This document shows, one piece after another, positions 1 through 11,178 of a stretch of 37,368 nucleotides of DNA. Position 1 is the stretch's first letter. Each line of letters starts with the position of its first letter. The notes beneath the pieces were generated by a model. It worked only from the letters and a program-made list of their open reading frames with translations, ran no database searches and had not been told where the DNA came from. The translations under genes were made by a program, and so were the position numbers. This DNA comes from Oxalobacteraceae bacterium (GTDB taxonomy: Bacteria > Pseudomonadota > Gammaproteobacteria > Burkholderiales > Burkholderiaceae_D), in NCBI GenBank assembly GCA_900299005.1, contig OMID01000077.1:1-37368 (forward strand), read 5' to 3'.

Positions 1-604
1 AAATCGATGTCGAGGCATGGGAGCTAGTCGCATACACCGGCAGGTGCGCACCGGCGATCACTGTCCTGAGATCCGCGTGCTCGACGATGTCTAAGACAAA
101 ATGCGCCCCCATCGCAGCACGTAGTACTTTCGGCGACCATGCCGCCGCCGTGCCACGACCGCAGATGACCTGACCCACACCTGCCGCCGCCGCACTTCGG
201 AGGATGGAGCCAAGATTACCGGGATCCTGCACGCCATCGAGCAGCACGGCCAAGCCGTTGATGACGGGTGGGCGCTGGGATTGAGGCACTTCGACAACAA
301 ATAACAGGGCCGGGCCGTGCTCCACCTGACTCAGAGAAGCAAACATTGCATCCGGCAGCGCAAGGCAGCTTGTGCCCAGTGAAACGCATCGCGTCACGAT
401 GCTAGTTACCTCGGGATGGCCGCGCATGGCCTCGCTTATCACGCACAGCGTGGGAGTACCGCGATGATCAAGCCAAGCCTCGCACAAGTGCACGCCATCA
501 AGCAAGGTTTGGCCCAGCTTGCGCCGCGCCTGTGCGCTGCTCGCTAGCTGTTTCAGCGCCTTGTACTGCGCATTATCACGAGAGCTGATGGCTTTGACGC
601 TCAT
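1..604 (-). CDS. SpoU/TrmH-family RNA 2'-O-methyltransferase (3' end outside window)
   Basis: This is a partial gene: about 201 residues are visible and the C-terminus lies beyond base 1. Residues 1-115 match the RNA substrate-binding N-domain (ELK..LA.S.QARRK start, [15 protein letters not shown]). Residues 121-145 carry the first SPOUT-knot motif ([18 protein letters not shown]), with the Asn and Arg of the NxGxxxRxA pattern, followed by [15 protein letters not shown]. The family transfers methyl from SAM to a ribose 2'-OH, usually in 23S rRNA; the exact target cannot be read here. The ATG at 604 overlaps the rnhB stop (ATGA), so translation is probably coupled. An rRNA methyltransferase after rnhB is the usual betaproteobacterial arrangement. 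The two C-terminal SPOUT motifs are not visible. Confidence 0.9.
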   Translation of the reverse strand, partial: MSVKAISSRDNAQYKALKQLASSAQARRKLGQTLLDGVHLCEAWLDHRGTPTLCVISEAMRGHPEVTSIVTRCVSLGTSCLALPDAMFASLSQVEHGPALLFVVEVPQSQRPPVINGLAVLLDGVQDPGNLGSILRSAAAAGVGQVICGRGTAAAWSPKVLRAAMGAHFVLDIVEHADLRTVIAGAHLPVYATSSHASTSI

Positions 605-1230
605 GACAGACCACCCTCTTGCAGGAGCTTGCGGACCGGGGCATAAGATCGGCGATGCAACGGCGACACGCCATGCTGGCGCAGACGCTCCAGATGCAAA
701 GCCGTTGGATAACCCTTATGCTGATCAAAGGCATACTGAGGATACTGACGGTGCATGTCGAGCAGCGCCGCATCCCGCGCTGTCTTGGCAAGTATTGAAG
801 CGGCCGATATCTCTGCAACCTTGTCATCCCCTTTGACAACCGCCTCAGTGCGGATCTGACATACCGGACAGCGATTGCCATCAATGAGCGCCAGCGTGGG
901 CGTCAGCGCCAATCCTTCAATCGCCCGACGCATCGCCAGCATGGTCGCCTGCAGGATATTGAGTGCATCGATCTCGCCCTCGGAACACTGCGCTATGGCC
1001 CAGGCCAGCGCATCGCGCCGGATAACGAGAGCCAGCTCGTCACGCTTTGCCGGGCTGAGTTTCTTGGAATCGCGCAGCCCCGCGATAGGGCGAGAGGGAT
1101 CGAGGATTACCGCAGCGGCGAACACCGGACCCGCGAGCGGTCCACGCCCAGCCTCGTCCACGCCGCAGATGCGCTCGCCACGGGTGTCAAACAGGGAAAG
1201 ACTGGGGGAAGAACCCGGTTTCACGATCAA
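601..1230 (-). CDS. rnhB: Ribonuclease HII
   Basis: RNase HII cleaves the RNA strand of RNA-DNA hybrids and removes single ribonucleotides from DNA. The protein has 209 residues from the first possible start. The N-terminal motif [13 protein letters not shown] (residues 23-35) supplies the catalytic Asp25 and Glu26. [15 protein letters not shown] (Asp117) and the HKGYPT segment complete the family signature. The start is uncertain: TTG at 1230 overlaps the lpxB stop as TTGA, and a GTG at 1224 is two codons downstream; neither has a strong Shine-Dalgarno. The stop overlaps the next gene by 4 nt. The lpxA-lpxB-rnhB order is conserved in proteobacteria. Confidence 0.93.
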   Translation of the reverse strand: MIVKPGSSPSLSLFDTRGERICGVDEAGRGPLAGPVFAAAVILDPSRPIAGLRDSKKLSPAKRDELALVIRRDALAWAIAQCSEGEIDALNILQATMLAMRRAIEGLALTPTLALIDGNRCPVCQIRTEAVVKGDDKVAEISAASILAKTARDAALLDMHRQYPQYAFDQHKGYPTALHLERLRQHGVSPLHRRSYAPVRKLLQEGGLS

Positions 1231-2393
1231 AGTTTGCCGCTTCGCGATAGCAATTCCATGACCGCATGAGCGCTCTGAGAAGCAGTATTGCGCATCAGAT
1301 CATGATGCAGATCGACGAAACGACGCCGCAAGCGCTGACGGTTCTGGTCATTTGAAATCTGCGCCCATAGCGCACTGGCGAGACTGGAGGGTGTTGCGCG
1401 GTCTTGCAGCAACTCGGGAACCAGAAATTCGCGTGCCATGATATTTGGAAGACCCACCCATGGCTGGTAGGCCATCAAGCGCAGCACATGCCAGCTGGCT
1501 GGATTCATGCGGTAGCTGATCACCATGGGTTTTTTGAACAATGCAACCTCTAGCGTGGCAGTGCCGCTCGCCACCAGCGCCGCATCGCATGCGGCAATCG
1601 CGGTATGCGAATTTCCCGTCGTAATAGTTAATGGCAGTGTTTTTAATTCAGGACGATCGATTAGCTGCTCGAAATACGCACGCTGGAGTTCACCCGCCAT
1701 GGGAATGATGAAGCGTATCCCCGGATCACGCTTGACCAGTTGCGCCGCTGTCTCGACAAATATACGGGCGTTGTATTTCAGCTCCGACATGCGACTGCCA
1801 GGGAGAATGGTGACGACCCTCCCCGCGCGATCCAGGCCCAGCGCATCGCGGGCGGCATCCTGCTCCGGGTCCATCGGTATGACTTCAGCGAGCGGATGGC
1901 CGACGTAGGTGACGGGAATGCCGGCTTTCTTGTAGATCGCCTCCTCGAAAGGAAAGATCACCAGCATGTGATCGACCGCACGCGCAATTTTCTTGATGCG
2001 CCCCCGGCGCCAGGCCCAGATGGACGGGCTGACAAAATGCATCGTTGGTATGCCCGCCTGTTTGAGTGCGAGCTCGAGATCAAGATTGAAATCCGGCGCA
2101 TCCACGCCGATGAACACGGCTGGTTTTTCTTCCAGCAGCTGGTCGCGCAATTCATCGCGAAAGTGTTTTAACTCGCGATAATATGAGATCACTTCGAACA
2201 ATCCACGCACGGCGAGCTTGTCCATCGGATAGTCGGAGACAAAACCATGCTCTGCCATCGCCGGGCCGCCGATGCCGTGGATGCGCGCTTCGGCGAGCAT
2301 CAGTCGCAAGCCCGAAAGCATTTGGCCAGCAAGCAAGTCGCCAGAGGCCTCGCCGGCCACCATGGCCAGAGTAAGGTCAGCGGACGATGCCAC
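1227..2393 (-). CDS. lpxB: Lipid-A-disaccharide synthase
   Basis: LpxB condenses UDP-2,3-diacylglucosamine with lipid X to make the lipid A disaccharide, at the inner face of the inner membrane (family GT19). The protein has 388 residues, close to the 382 of E. coli. Family landmarks are [13 protein letters not shown] near the N-terminus, the [17 protein letters not shown] and [13 protein letters not shown] segments, YVGHPLAE and [13 protein letters not shown] chose the GTG at 2393: GGAGG lies 9 nt upstream (2403-2407), and the frame overlaps the lpxA 3' end by only 17 nt. A longer reading from 2441 adds a non-homologous 16-residue tail. The gene is part of the lpxD-fabZ-lpxA-lpxB run. Confidence 0.94.
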   Translation of the reverse strand: MASSADLTLAMVAGEASGDLLAGQMLSGLRLMLAEARIHGIGGPAMAEHGFVSDYPMDKLAVRGLFEVISYYRELKHFRDELRDQLLEEKPAVFIGVDAPDFNLDLELALKQAGIPTMHFVSPSIWAWRRGRIKKIARAVDHMLVIFPFEEAIYKKAGIPVTYVGHPLAEVIPMDPEQDAARDALGLDRAGRVVTILPGSRMSELKYNARIFVETAAQLVKRDPGIRFIIPMAGELQRAYFEQLIDRPELKTLPLTITTGNSHTAIAACDAALVASGTATLEVALFKKPMVISYRMNPASWHVLRLMAYQPWVGLPNIMAREFLVPELLQDRATPSSLASALWAQISNDQNRQRLRRRFVDLHHDLMRNTASQSAHAVMELLSRSGKL

Positions 2394-3165
2394 GAGTGCT
2401 GGCCTCCAGGAATTCGCGAAGCAGACGGATATGCGAGGCATGCTCTGGTTGTGACTGTTCTTCAGTCATCAATGCTGCCTTCGATTCTTCCAGCGTGTAG
2501 CCGGACTTATACAGCAATTTGTAGGCATGGCGTAGGGCCTGTATGGCCTCCTTGGAGAAACCACGACGCTTGAGACCTTCGCTGTTGATTCCATGCGCCG
2601 CGGCCGGGTTGCCATTGAGGATGACATAAGGCGGAACATCCTGGGTAAGGCTGGTAAACATGCCCAGCATGGCATGCGCCCCTATCTTGCAGAACTGGTG
2701 CACACCCGAGTGGCCGCCGAGTATCGCCCAGTCATCCACCTGCACATGACCGGCCAGCTGGGCATTGTTGGCGAAAATCGTGTGATTACCAACGACGCAG
2801 TCATGCGCCAGATGCACATAGGCCATGATCCAGTTGTCGTTCCCCAGTCGGGTAAGCCCACGATCCTGGGTAGTGCCGCGATTGAATGTACAAAATTCAC
2901 GTATGGTGTTGCGATCACCGATTTGAAGACCCGTTGGCTCGCCTGCGTATTTTTTGTCTTGCGGTGCTGCGCCGATGGATGAGAACTGATAAAAAACATT
3001 GTCCTCTCCTATCGTGGTCTTACCATCAATCACGACATGCGCACCGATACGGGTACGCGCGCCTATCGTGACATCCGGACCAATGATGCTGTAGGGACCG
3101 ATCTCGACCGTCGGATGAAGCTCTGCGCCCGGCTCGACGATCGCGGTAGGATGAATCTTCGCCAT
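2377..3165 (-). CDS. lpxA: UDP-N-acetylglucosamine acyltransferase (predicted C10-selective)
   Basis: LpxA performs the first step of lipid A synthesis, moving an R-3-hydroxyacyl chain from ACP to the 3-OH of UDP-GlcNAc. The 262-residue protein is a hexapeptide-repeat left-handed beta helix with a helical C-terminus that ends STRGIVR, like E. coli STRGLIR. The catalytic His is His121 ([10 protein letters not shown]). The position equal to E. coli Gly173, the hydrocarbon-ruler residue, is Met169 (AMLGMFTSL). From known mutants of E. coli and Pseudomonas LpxA, Met there selects 10-carbon rather than 14-carbon chains. The ATG at 3165 follows AGGA and sits 5 nt after the fabZ stop; an upstream in-frame extension to 3213 lacks homology. 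Confidence 0.96.
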   Translation of the reverse strand: MAKIHPTAIVEPGAELHPTVEIGPYSIIGPDVTIGARTRIGAHVVIDGKTTIGEDNVFYQFSSIGAAPQDKKYAGEPTGLQIGDRNTIREFCTFNRGTTQDRGLTRLGNDNWIMAYVHLAHDCVVGNHTIFANNAQLAGHVQVDDWAILGGHSGVHQFCKIGAHAMLGMFTSLTQDVPPYVILNGNPAAAHGINSEGLKRRGFSKEAIQALRHAYKLLYKSGYTLEESKAALMTEEQSQPEHASHIRLLREFLEASTRGIVR

Positions 3166-3170
3166 GATCC

Positions 3171-3635
3171 CTATCCTGCGGCCGGTACATCGGCGATGCT
3201 GCGCATCGTGCACATCAACTCGGCCTCAACCACCAACTGCTCGTCCACGGTGGCACGCGCTTGAAACTTCCAGATGCCCCGCGACTGACGGAGTATCTCA
3301 ACTTCCATACGCAGTTGATCGCCCGGCTCCACTGGACGCTTGAAGCGTGCGCCATCAATACCGACAAAATACACGACGGCATTGTCGTCAGGCTTTTGAC
3401 CGATGCTCATGAAAGCCAGCAGGGCCGCTGTCTGCGCCAGCGCTTCGATAGTCAGCACACCGGGCATAACTGGCTTGTGGGGAAAATGCCCATTGAAGAA
3501 TTCTTCGTTGATAGTAACGTTCTTGATCGCAGTAATGCGCTTGCCGGATTCCCAGTCGAGCACACGATCGACCAGCAGCAGTGGATAACGGTGGGGCAGA
3601 TATTCCTTGATCTGATTGATGTCGAGGCTTTTCAT
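3171..3635 (-). CDS. fabZ: 3-hydroxyacyl-ACP dehydratase FabZ
   Basis: FabZ dehydrates 3-hydroxyacyl-ACP in type II fatty acid elongation, so it competes with LpxA and LpxD for the same substrate pool; its place among the lpx genes reflects this. The 154-residue protein has the hotdog fold. Signature features are [14 protein letters not shown] near residue 13, the active-site His50 in [14 protein letters not shown], and Glu64 in LTIEALAQ. Length and catalytic pair agree with E. coli FabZ (His54, Glu68). It is spaced 18 nt from lpxD and 5 nt from lpxA, consistent with one transcript. Confidence 0.97.
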   Translation of the reverse strand: MKSLDINQIKEYLPHRYPLLLVDRVLDWESGKRITAIKNVTINEEFFNGHFPHKPVMPGVLTIEALAQTAALLAFMSIGQKPDDNAVVYFVGIDGARFKRPVEPGDQLRMEVEILRQSRGIWKFQARATVDEQLVVEAELMCTMRSIADVPAAG

Positions 3636-3653
3636 TGTGATAGGTGCCTGTTC

Positions 3654-4715
3654 TCAGGATGATGATGAATGCTTGTCGGTGAGCTGGCGAACGAACTTTT
3701 CCAGTTCGCGAATGCGATCGCGCATGGTATCAAGCTGACGCACTACCGCTGCTGTCTTTTCCCAGTCCGCATTCTTTGCCAGAGGATAAAAGCCGGTGTA
3801 CTGTCCAGGCTCGGCAATCGAGCGCGATACCAGGCTGCCCGAGGAGATGTGAACATTGTCAGCGATCGTGAGATGTCCGAGTACCATCGCCGCTCCGCCA
3901 AAAGTACAGTTGCGACCTATCTTTGCGCTGCCGGCAACGCCAACACAGCCGGCCATGGCGGTGTTTTCGCCGATCACGCAGTTATGCGCAATCTGAATCT
4001 GATTGTCGAGCTTGACGCCGTGCTCGATCACGGTATCGTCAAGGGCACCGCGATCGATTGTCGTGTTCGCACCGATCTCCACATCGTCGCCAATACGTAC
4101 GCCCCCGGTCTGGGGAATCTTGATCCAACGGCCTTTGTCGTTGGCGAAGCCAAATCCGTCGCCACCGATCACCGCGCCGGATTGTATGATGCCTCGCGCA
4201 CCGATATGGCAAGCGGCGAGAAAGCTCACGTTCGGATGCAAAACCGTGCGCTCACCCAGACTGGCGCCTTGTCCAACCACACAGCCCGCACCGATGACGC
4301 AATGCTCGCCCACGATGGCACCGGCTTCGATAGTCACATGAGGTCCAATGGTGGCAGAGGCCGCCACCAATGCCTGTGGATGCACGACGGCGCTGGGGTG
4401 AATACCGGGCAACTGCGGGACACTGCTGCGGGCCAGAAAAAATTGCGCAGCACGCGCATAGTACGCATACGGATTGTCAGTCAGGACGAGCGCCCCGGTG
4501 TAGGAGGCTCCGATGGCTGTCCGCTCTTGGGCTGACAGGATCAGCGCCGATGCGCCAGTGGTGGCCGCCGTTGCGCGCAAACGCGGATTGGACAGAAAGG
4601 TGATGTGCGATGCAGTAGCGGCATCCAGCGGGGCGATACCGGTAATGATAACGTCCGGATCGCCGATCAACTCCCCGCCCAGGCTTTCGACCAAGTCGCC
4701 CAGTCGAGTGCTCAT
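3654..4715 (-). CDS. lpxD: UDP-3-O-acylglucosamine N-acyltransferase
   Basis: LpxD adds the second hydroxyacyl chain to the amino group of UDP-3-O-acyl-glucosamine, the third step of lipid A synthesis. The protein has 353 residues (E. coli 341). An N-terminal uridine-binding domain spans about residues 1-100 ([25 protein letters not shown]). A long stretch of hexapeptide repeats follows ([20 protein letters not shown] and onward). The catalytic His is His244 in [13 protein letters not shown]. The C-terminal helix is charged and possibly coiled ([18 protein letters not shown]). It lies 15 nt downstream of skp, so it probably shares that transcript. Confidence 0.96.
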   Translation of the reverse strand: MSTRLGDLVESLGGELIGDPDVIITGIAPLDAATASHITFLSNPRLRATAATTGASALILSAQERTAIGASYTGALVLTDNPYAYYARAAQFFLARSSVPQLPGIHPSAVVHPQALVAASATIGPHVTIEAGAIVGEHCVIGAGCVVGQGASLGERTVLHPNVSFLAACHIGARGIIQSGAVIGGDGFGFANDKGRWIKIPQTGGVRIGDDVEIGANTTIDRGALDDTVIEHGVKLDNQIQIAHNCVIGENTAMAGCVGVAGSAKIGRNCTFGGAAMVLGHLTIADNVHISSGSLVSRSIAEPGQYTGFYPLAKNADWEKTAAVVRQLDTMRDRIRELEKFVRQLTDKHSSSS

Positions 4716-4730
4716 GGCGAAGGTCCTGTT

Positions 4731-5246
4731 TTATTTGTTCAGTGCCTTGAGCACTTTATCGGTGATATCAATGCGGGGACTGAAGTAAACGGCTTCCTGA
4801 AAAACGATATCGTATTTCTCGGCATCCGCGATCTGCTTGATGACTTTGTTGGCGCGTTCCAGAACGACTGCCAGTTCTTCGTTGCGGCGCTGGTTGAGGT
4901 CTTCACGGAATTCACGCTGACGACGCTGGAAATCCTTGTCCATTTCGGCCAGTTCGCGTTGTCGCTTGCCACGCTCCGCATCATTGAGTACTGGCGCATC
5001 CTTGTCGAGTTTTTCGGCCGATGACTTCAGTTTTGCTGCGAGTTCCTGAAGATCTTTTTCTCGCTTGGAGAACTCTTGCTCCAGCTTCGCTGTGGCAGCT
5101 TTGGCGGGGGCGGCATCGCGGAAAATACGCTCGGTGCTGACGAATCCGACCTTCAGATCCTGCTGAGCGAGCGCGCACAAAGGCAACGAGAACGCCATGC
5201 CACCGACGAGAAGCGCAGCTATTGCATTTTTAGTTACAGATTTCAA
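4731..5246 (-). CDS. skp: Periplasmic chaperone Skp/OmpH
   Basis: Skp is a trimeric periplasmic chaperone that holds unfolded outer-membrane proteins for the BAM complex, whose core gene bamA lies just upstream. The 171-residue precursor has a signal peptide with a likely cut after ALA at residue 27 (ALAQQDLKVGFV). The rest is a long, highly charged helical region (SKREKDLQELAAKLKSS; RRQREFREDLNQRRNEEL), typical of Skp tentacles. The start is TTG at 5246, preceded by GGAG with a 6-nt spacer; the next in-frame ATG would cut off the signal peptide n-region. A 104-nt gap separates it from bamA. Confidence 0.94.
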   Translation of the reverse strand: MKSVTKNAIAALLVGGMAFSLPLCALAQQDLKVGFVSTERIFRDAAPAKAATAKLEQEFSKREKDLQELAAKLKSSAEKLDKDAPVLNDAERGKRQRELAEMDKDFQRRQREFREDLNQRRNEELAVVLERANKVIKQIADAEKYDIVFQEAVYFSPRIDITDKVLKALNK

Positions 5247-5350
5247 TTCAGTCTCCGCAATACGGGATCAGACAGGTGCGTCACGGCGCCAGTCAACCAC
5301 GCAAAAGCCCGTCCAACGCCAATTTCGCCCGCTATTATGCCATCCGGGGA

Positions 5351-7729
5351 TCAGAAGCCGGTACCCAGCTGGAATTGGAAACGCTGGGTTCGGTCGAATG
5401 ACTTGGGATTCATCGGATAGCCCAGCGAGAGCTTGAGTGGTCCCACCGGCGAAATCCAGCTGATCCCCAAGCCCGTGCTGTATCTCAGGTCGCCGATGTT
5501 AATACTTTCGCCATCCTGCGGGTTGAAAACCTGCCCGGCATCGAGGAAGGTAAACCAGCGCAGGCTGCGGTCCACGCCGGTGCCGGGGAAAGGCATCTGC
5601 AGTTCGACATTGGCGAGCAGCCGAGCCTGGCCACCAATGGGCAAGCGGAACATGCTGGTGTTGTCCCCGTAGTTATTGCCTGCCACCGACAGCGAGCCTG
5701 CCTGGTAGCCACGCACCGTGCCAATCCCGCCCGCATAGAAGTTCTTAAAGATCGGATACGGATCGCCACCCAGGCCAGCGCCGTAATTAACCTCACCATT
5801 CACCGCCAGCGTAGCCGTGTTGGCGAGATTCAGCGGGAAGTAATACTGATCCTGATAAGACGTACGGTAATACCGGGCCGACCCCCCGGGCGACACTTCA
5901 AGGTTCGCTCGGCGGTAGCGCCCTTTGGTGGGTATCAAGGCACTGTCACGATTGTCGCGCTGCCATGCAATGGTGAGCGGGATGGCGGTGGCGTGGGCAC
6001 TGCCAACGCCATTGGCATCCAGAGTGCCAAAGTCCCTGACGTAATCCACGTAACGCGCAGGGCTCTTGTCGGAGCCATACACATCCACCGTCGTGTCTTC
6101 CACACCAATACCAAAGAACACCCGATCAAATTCGGTGAAAGGCACACCAAAACTGACGTTGCCGCCCTTGGTAACGACCCGATAATCGATGTTGTTCAGA
6201 TAGAGCGGTGGGCGCGCTGTGCGCAAAAAGACTTCGGTCGTTCGACTCACGCCGTCTTCAGTGAAATACGGGTTCGTGTGGGACAACGCGATGGTTCTGA
6301 ACACCTTGCTGGTGTTGACGTTGATGCCGATGTTGTTACCCGTTCCGAAAGCATTGGCCTGATTGATCGAGCCAGTCAGGGTCAGTTTCTCGCTGCTAGA
6401 AAAACCTGCACCGATCATGATGTTGCCAGTTGGCTTTTCTGTCACCTTGACATCCAGATCCACTTGATCAGGCGCGCCCGGCACTTCCAGCGTATCGACG
6501 TTCGTATCCAGGAAGAAGCCCAGACGACCTAGACGATCACGAGACAAGCGGATCTTGTCGCCGTCATACCAGGAGCTTTCGTATTGACGGAATTCGCGAC
6601 GGATGACTTCATCGCGGGTGCGATCATTCCCGGCTACGTTGATGCGGCGAACGTACACTCGCTTGCCCGGATCCACGAAGATGGTGAAGCTGACTTCATT
6701 CTTCTCGCGGTTGATATCAGGCACGGCGTTCACATTCGCGAAAGCGTAGCCGAACACGCCCATCCGCTCGGTGATTTTTTTGGTGGTATCGTTCATTCGC
6801 TCACCAGAGTACGCATCACCCTGCTTCAGGCTTACGAGCGCGGCAAGCTCATCTTCCCGCCCCAGCAGGTCACCCTCGAGTTTGATGCCAGATACCGTAA
6901 ACTTCTCGCCTTCCTTGATGTTAATCGTGATGTAAATGTCTTTTTTATCTGCCGAAATCGACACTTGCGTAGACTCGACCTGCATCTCAAGGTAGCCGCG
7001 GTTGAGGTAGAAAGAACGCAGCGCCTCGATATCACCGGCGAGCTTCTGCTTCGAATACTGATCGGATTTGCTGTACCAGGTAAACCAGCCCGGGGTGGAG
7101 AGCTTGATCTGATTGAGCAAATCGCTGTCCTTGAAGGCTTTGTTGCCCACGATGTTGATCTGCCTGATTTTCGATACTTCTCCCTCATCGACGGCGAATG
7201 TGACATTCACGCGGTTACGCTCGATGGGGGTGACAGTGGTCGTGATCTGAACGCCATAGAGCCCGCGCGAGAGGTACTGACGCTTGAGTTCCTGCTCTGC
7301 ACGATCGACGAGCGCCTTGTCAAGAATTCGGGATTCACCCAGACCGAGATCTTTCAACGATTTGGTCAGCTGAGCCTTGTCAAATTCCTTTACGCCGGTG
7401 AAGTCAACGCTGGCAATCGCCGGACGCTCCTCGACCATCACGACCAACACATTGCCATCGGCCTCGATGCGAACATCCTTGAAGAATCCGGTCGCGTACA
7501 GGGCCTTGATCGATGCAGCCGCCTTCTCGTCATTGAAAGTATCACCGACTCGTACCGGGAGGTAGCTAAATACCGTACCTGCTTCCGTGCGTTGTATGCC
7601 CTCGACCCTGATGTCTCTGACGGTGAATGGCTCGATCGCAAACGCCTGAGCTGCGCACAGGGAGAAAGCCGCTGCCGCAATCAGTCGGGGGATAAAAGGC
7701 AATGCAAGGCGATCGGGATGTGGTGTCAT
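5351..7729 (-). CDS. bamA: Outer-membrane protein assembly factor BamA
   Basis: BamA is the essential Omp85 insertase that folds beta-barrel proteins into the outer membrane. The precursor has 792 residues. The signal peptide ends at AFA (about residue 31). It is followed by five POTRA repeats (FTVRDIRVEGIQRTEAG; ASVDFTGVKEFDKAQL; ISKIRQINIVGN region; FTVSGIKLEGDLLG; VYVRRINVAGNDRTRDEV). A 16-strand barrel runs from about residue 430. The barrel has the conserved lock motif as VRGY (GGIGTVRGYQAGS), and the protein ends in the outer-membrane signature FQFQLGTGF with terminal Phe. It sits downstream of rseP, as in most proteobacteria. Confidence 0.98.
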   Translation of the reverse strand: MTPHPDRLALPFIPRLIAAAAFSLCAAQAFAIEPFTVRDIRVEGIQRTEAGTVFSYLPVRVGDTFNDEKAAASIKALYATGFFKDVRIEADGNVLVVMVEERPAIASVDFTGVKEFDKAQLTKSLKDLGLGESRILDKALVDRAEQELKRQYLSRGLYGVQITTTVTPIERNRVNVTFAVDEGEVSKIRQINIVGNKAFKDSDLLNQIKLSTPGWFTWYSKSDQYSKQKLAGDIEALRSFYLNRGYLEMQVESTQVSISADKKDIYITINIKEGEKFTVSGIKLEGDLLGREDELAALVSLKQGDAYSGERMNDTTKKITERMGVFGYAFANVNAVPDINREKNEVSFTIFVDPGKRVYVRRINVAGNDRTRDEVIRREFRQYESSWYDGDKIRLSRDRLGRLGFFLDTNVDTLEVPGAPDQVDLDVKVTEKPTGNIMIGAGFSSSEKLTLTGSINQANAFGTGNNIGINVNTSKVFRTIALSHTNPYFTEDGVSRTTEVFLRTARPPLYLNNIDYRVVTKGGNVSFGVPFTEFDRVFFGIGVEDTTVDVYGSDKSPARYVDYVRDFGTLDANGVGSAHATAIPLTIAWQRDNRDSALIPTKGRYRRANLEVSPGGSARYYRTSYQDQYYFPLNLANTATLAVNGEVNYGAGLGGDPYPIFKNFYAGGIGTVRGYQAGSLSVAGNNYGDNTSMFRLPIGGQARLLANVELQMPFPGTGVDRSLRWFTFLDAGQVFNPQDGESINIGDLRYSTGLGISWISPVGPLKLSLGYPMNPKSFDRTQRFQFQLGTGF

Positions 7730-7791
7730 TGATCTCAGATGAAAGAATTTAGCCAGCGCGCGCAGGGGCTGTTTGACTCTCCCCCGGCAAC

Positions 7792-9150
7792 TTACAAGAC
7801 CAGACGCACGATATCGTTGAAGAGTGCGACGGCCATCAGCGCCATCAGGATGCCCATACCCGCGCGCTGAGCGATTTCTCCAACGCGTTCGGGTAGTGGA
7901 CGCCCCGAAAAAAGTTCCAGCGAATAATACAACAAATGCCCTCCATCAAGCACTGGAATGGGTAGTAGATTCATCACACCCAGACTGATGCTGATGAAGG
8001 CCATAAAGGAGATAAAACTGACGATACCTATGCGCGCAGTTTGTCCTGCATAGTCGGCGATCGTCAGTGGCCCGGTGATGTTTTTCAGTGAGGCTTCGCC
8101 GGTTAGCATCTTGCCAAGCATACTCAGCGTCATCGTGCTGGTATCCCACACTTTTCTGACCGCTTTGCTCAACGATTCAACAGGGCCTGAGCTGACGATC
8201 ACCGAAGCGCCGGACAAATCCATGTGGGCCATGATGCGACCAATGGTCTGGTCGCCTGAGCGCTCTAGTGCCGGCGTGACGTCGAGCGCGATAGGCTGAC
8301 CGTGTCGCATCAATTCGAGCCGGATCGCGCGACCGGGAGATGATCGCATCAACTCGACGAACGCCAACGCGTCTGGTACGGCCCGGTCGTCTGCGGTAAG
8401 CAGAATATCGCCCGTCTGAAGCCCGGCCTTGCTGGCGGGCCCGCCGGGAATGATTTCTCCCAGACGCGCCGGTGGTCGCCAGGGCTGCAGGCCAAGATGG
8501 CTCATCACATCCTGATCCGGTTCGCCCGAGACCAAGCCACGAAATTCCATGACTGCCAGGCGCGTGGACTTGTCGCTCCGCGAATTTTCAGACGTGAGTG
8601 CGAGTTCGATGCGCTCGTTTCCCATCGCTGCCTGCAGCAAACGCCAGCGCAGATCGGACCAGGTCTGCACCGTCACACCGTTGATGGCGGTGACGGTATC
8701 GCCAGATCGCACACCCGCGCGCTCAGCTACGCTGTCTGGCGCAACATTCACCGTCGATATCGCCTCAGGCACGCCATGCAGGTAGAGGCCGGCGAATAGG
8801 GCTATCGCAAGAAGAAAATTTGCCAGCGGCCCGGCAGCGACAATGGCAATCCGTTTCCATACCGACTGACGCGTGAACTCTCGTGCCAGGTCAGACTCGG
8901 GAATCTCGCCAGCATCATCGGCGCGAGCATCAAGCATCTTTACGTAGCCGCCAAGTGGCACCGCAGAGATCGCCCACTCGGTCTGATCGGGTCCCGAACG
9001 ACGTGACCAGATTACTTTACCCAAACCTACCGAAAACTTGAGCACTTTCACGCCGCACCAACGAGCGACGAGATAATGACCAAACTCGTGAATCGTGACG
9101 AGTACGCCAATGACGACAACAAACGCCAGTAAGGTTTGCAGGAGTTCCAT
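7792..9150 (-). CDS. rseP: Site-2 intramembrane zinc protease RseP
   Basis: RseP cuts transmembrane segments, classically the anti-sigma factor RseA in the sigma-E envelope stress response, and clears signal-peptide remnants. The 452-residue protein starts with a membrane segment holding the zinc motif HEFGH (His21, Glu22, His25). Two PDZ domains occupy about residues 120-210 and 220-310 (ERAGVRSGDTVTAINGV; SKAGLQTGDILLTADDRAV). The third metal ligand is Asp402 in NLLPIPVLDGGHLL. The last helices are hydrophobic. The genes dxr, rseP and bamA follow one another with short gaps (16 and 62 nt), linking envelope stress sensing to outer-membrane assembly. Confidence 0.97.
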   Translation of the reverse strand: MELLQTLLAFVVVIGVLVTIHEFGHYLVARWCGVKVLKFSVGLGKVIWSRRSGPDQTEWAISAVPLGGYVKMLDARADDAGEIPESDLAREFTRQSVWKRIAIVAAGPLANFLLAIALFAGLYLHGVPEAISTVNVAPDSVAERAGVRSGDTVTAINGVTVQTWSDLRWRLLQAAMGNERIELALTSENSRSDKSTRLAVMEFRGLVSGEPDQDVMSHLGLQPWRPPARLGEIIPGGPASKAGLQTGDILLTADDRAVPDALAFVELMRSSPGRAIRLELMRHGQPIALDVTPALERSGDQTIGRIMAHMDLSGASVIVSSGPVESLSKAVRKVWDTSTMTLSMLGKMLTGEASLKNITGPLTIADYAGQTARIGIVSFISFMAFISISLGVMNLLPIPVLDGGHLLYYSLELFSGRPLPERVGEIAQRAGMGILMALMAVALFNDIVRLVL

Positions 9151-9166
9151 TCGATATCTCTAACTA

Positions 9167-10339
<1,173 letters not shown>

Positions 10340-10359
10340 AAAAAATTTTTCGTTGGATA

Positions 10360-11178
10360 TCAGCTCTGGCCCGACAGCAACAAGACCAGTGGCATCACCG
10401 GCACGAGCGCATCAATCCGGTCAAGAACACCACCATGTCCGGGAAGCAGTTGGCTGCTGTCCTTCATGCCGGCGCGCCGTTTCATCAGGGATTCAAACAA
10501 GTCACCCACCACACTCGCAGCGACCAGCAATGTCATCAGTGCCGCCCACAGCGGCCAGCCATACTGCCGCTGCAGATGCGCCTCAAAGCTGGTATCCATG
10601 AAAGGGCTGATGGTCGATGCCACACCCAGCACCATGACTGCTAACCAGCCTCCCAACACACCCTCCCAGCTTTTGCCGGGTGAGATGTTTGGCGCCAGTT
10701 TACGCTTGCCGAAAGCGCGGCCCGCAAAATAGGCGCCGATATCGGCGGCCCAGACGATGGCCATCGCCGAGAGGAGAAATACGGAGGAACGCCGCAGCAG
10801 CTCGGCCATGGAGATGAAACAACCCAGCAAGGCAATAAAAAAAATCGTTGCAAACAGTAAGCCACGCAAACCTTCTTCGCTTGGCAATCCGAATTTTAGT
10901 GCGGGCGCAAAACGAAGCGCCCAGATCAGCACGCACAGCAGGGCCAGCGAGCTCCAGTCACGCGCTGGCCCTGCCAGCATCAGCAACAGCAACATACCGC
11001 CAACCAGACCGAGCGGCAAGGCGCGTCTAACTCTCAACAGACGAAAGCTTTCCCAGCAGGCAGCTCCAAAGAAAACTGCCAAAGTCAGACGGAAGGCCAT
11101 TACAGAGTGGGAGCCAAGCACGACTGCCAGCAGCGCCAATAATGCCACTGCTGTCAGCACGCGCTGCTTGAGCATCAA
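10360..11178 (-). CDS. cdsA: Phosphatidate cytidylyltransferase (CDP-diglyceride synthase)
   Basis: CdsA is an inner-membrane enzyme that makes CDP-diacylglycerol from phosphatidic acid and CTP, the branch point to all phospholipids. The 272-residue protein is strongly hydrophobic with about seven membrane segments. The family signature sits at the C-terminal end: [12 protein letters not shown] and then [17 protein letters not shown] followed by LDRIDAL, with the Asp residues that bind metal. It overlaps the uppS stop by 4 nt (ATGA at 11175-11178), implying coupled translation. Confidence 0.96.
   Translation of the reverse strand: MMLKQRVLTAVALLALLAVVLGSHSVMAFRLTLAVFFGAACWESFRLLRVRRALPLGLVGGMLLLLMLAGPARDWSSLALLCVLIWALRFAPALKFGLPSEEGLRGLLFATIFFIALLGCFISMAELLRRSSVFLLSAMAIVWAADIGAYFAGRAFGKRKLAPNISPGKSWEGVLGGWLAVMVLGVASTISPFMDTSFEAHLQRQYGWPLWAALMTLLVAASVVGDLFESLMKRRAGMKDSSQLLPGHGGVLDRIDALVPVMPLVLLLSGQS

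Noticed and set aside
6584-7732. 382-codon ORF antisense to bamA
   Set aside because: Codon-bias shadow of bamA; no start signal and no domain.
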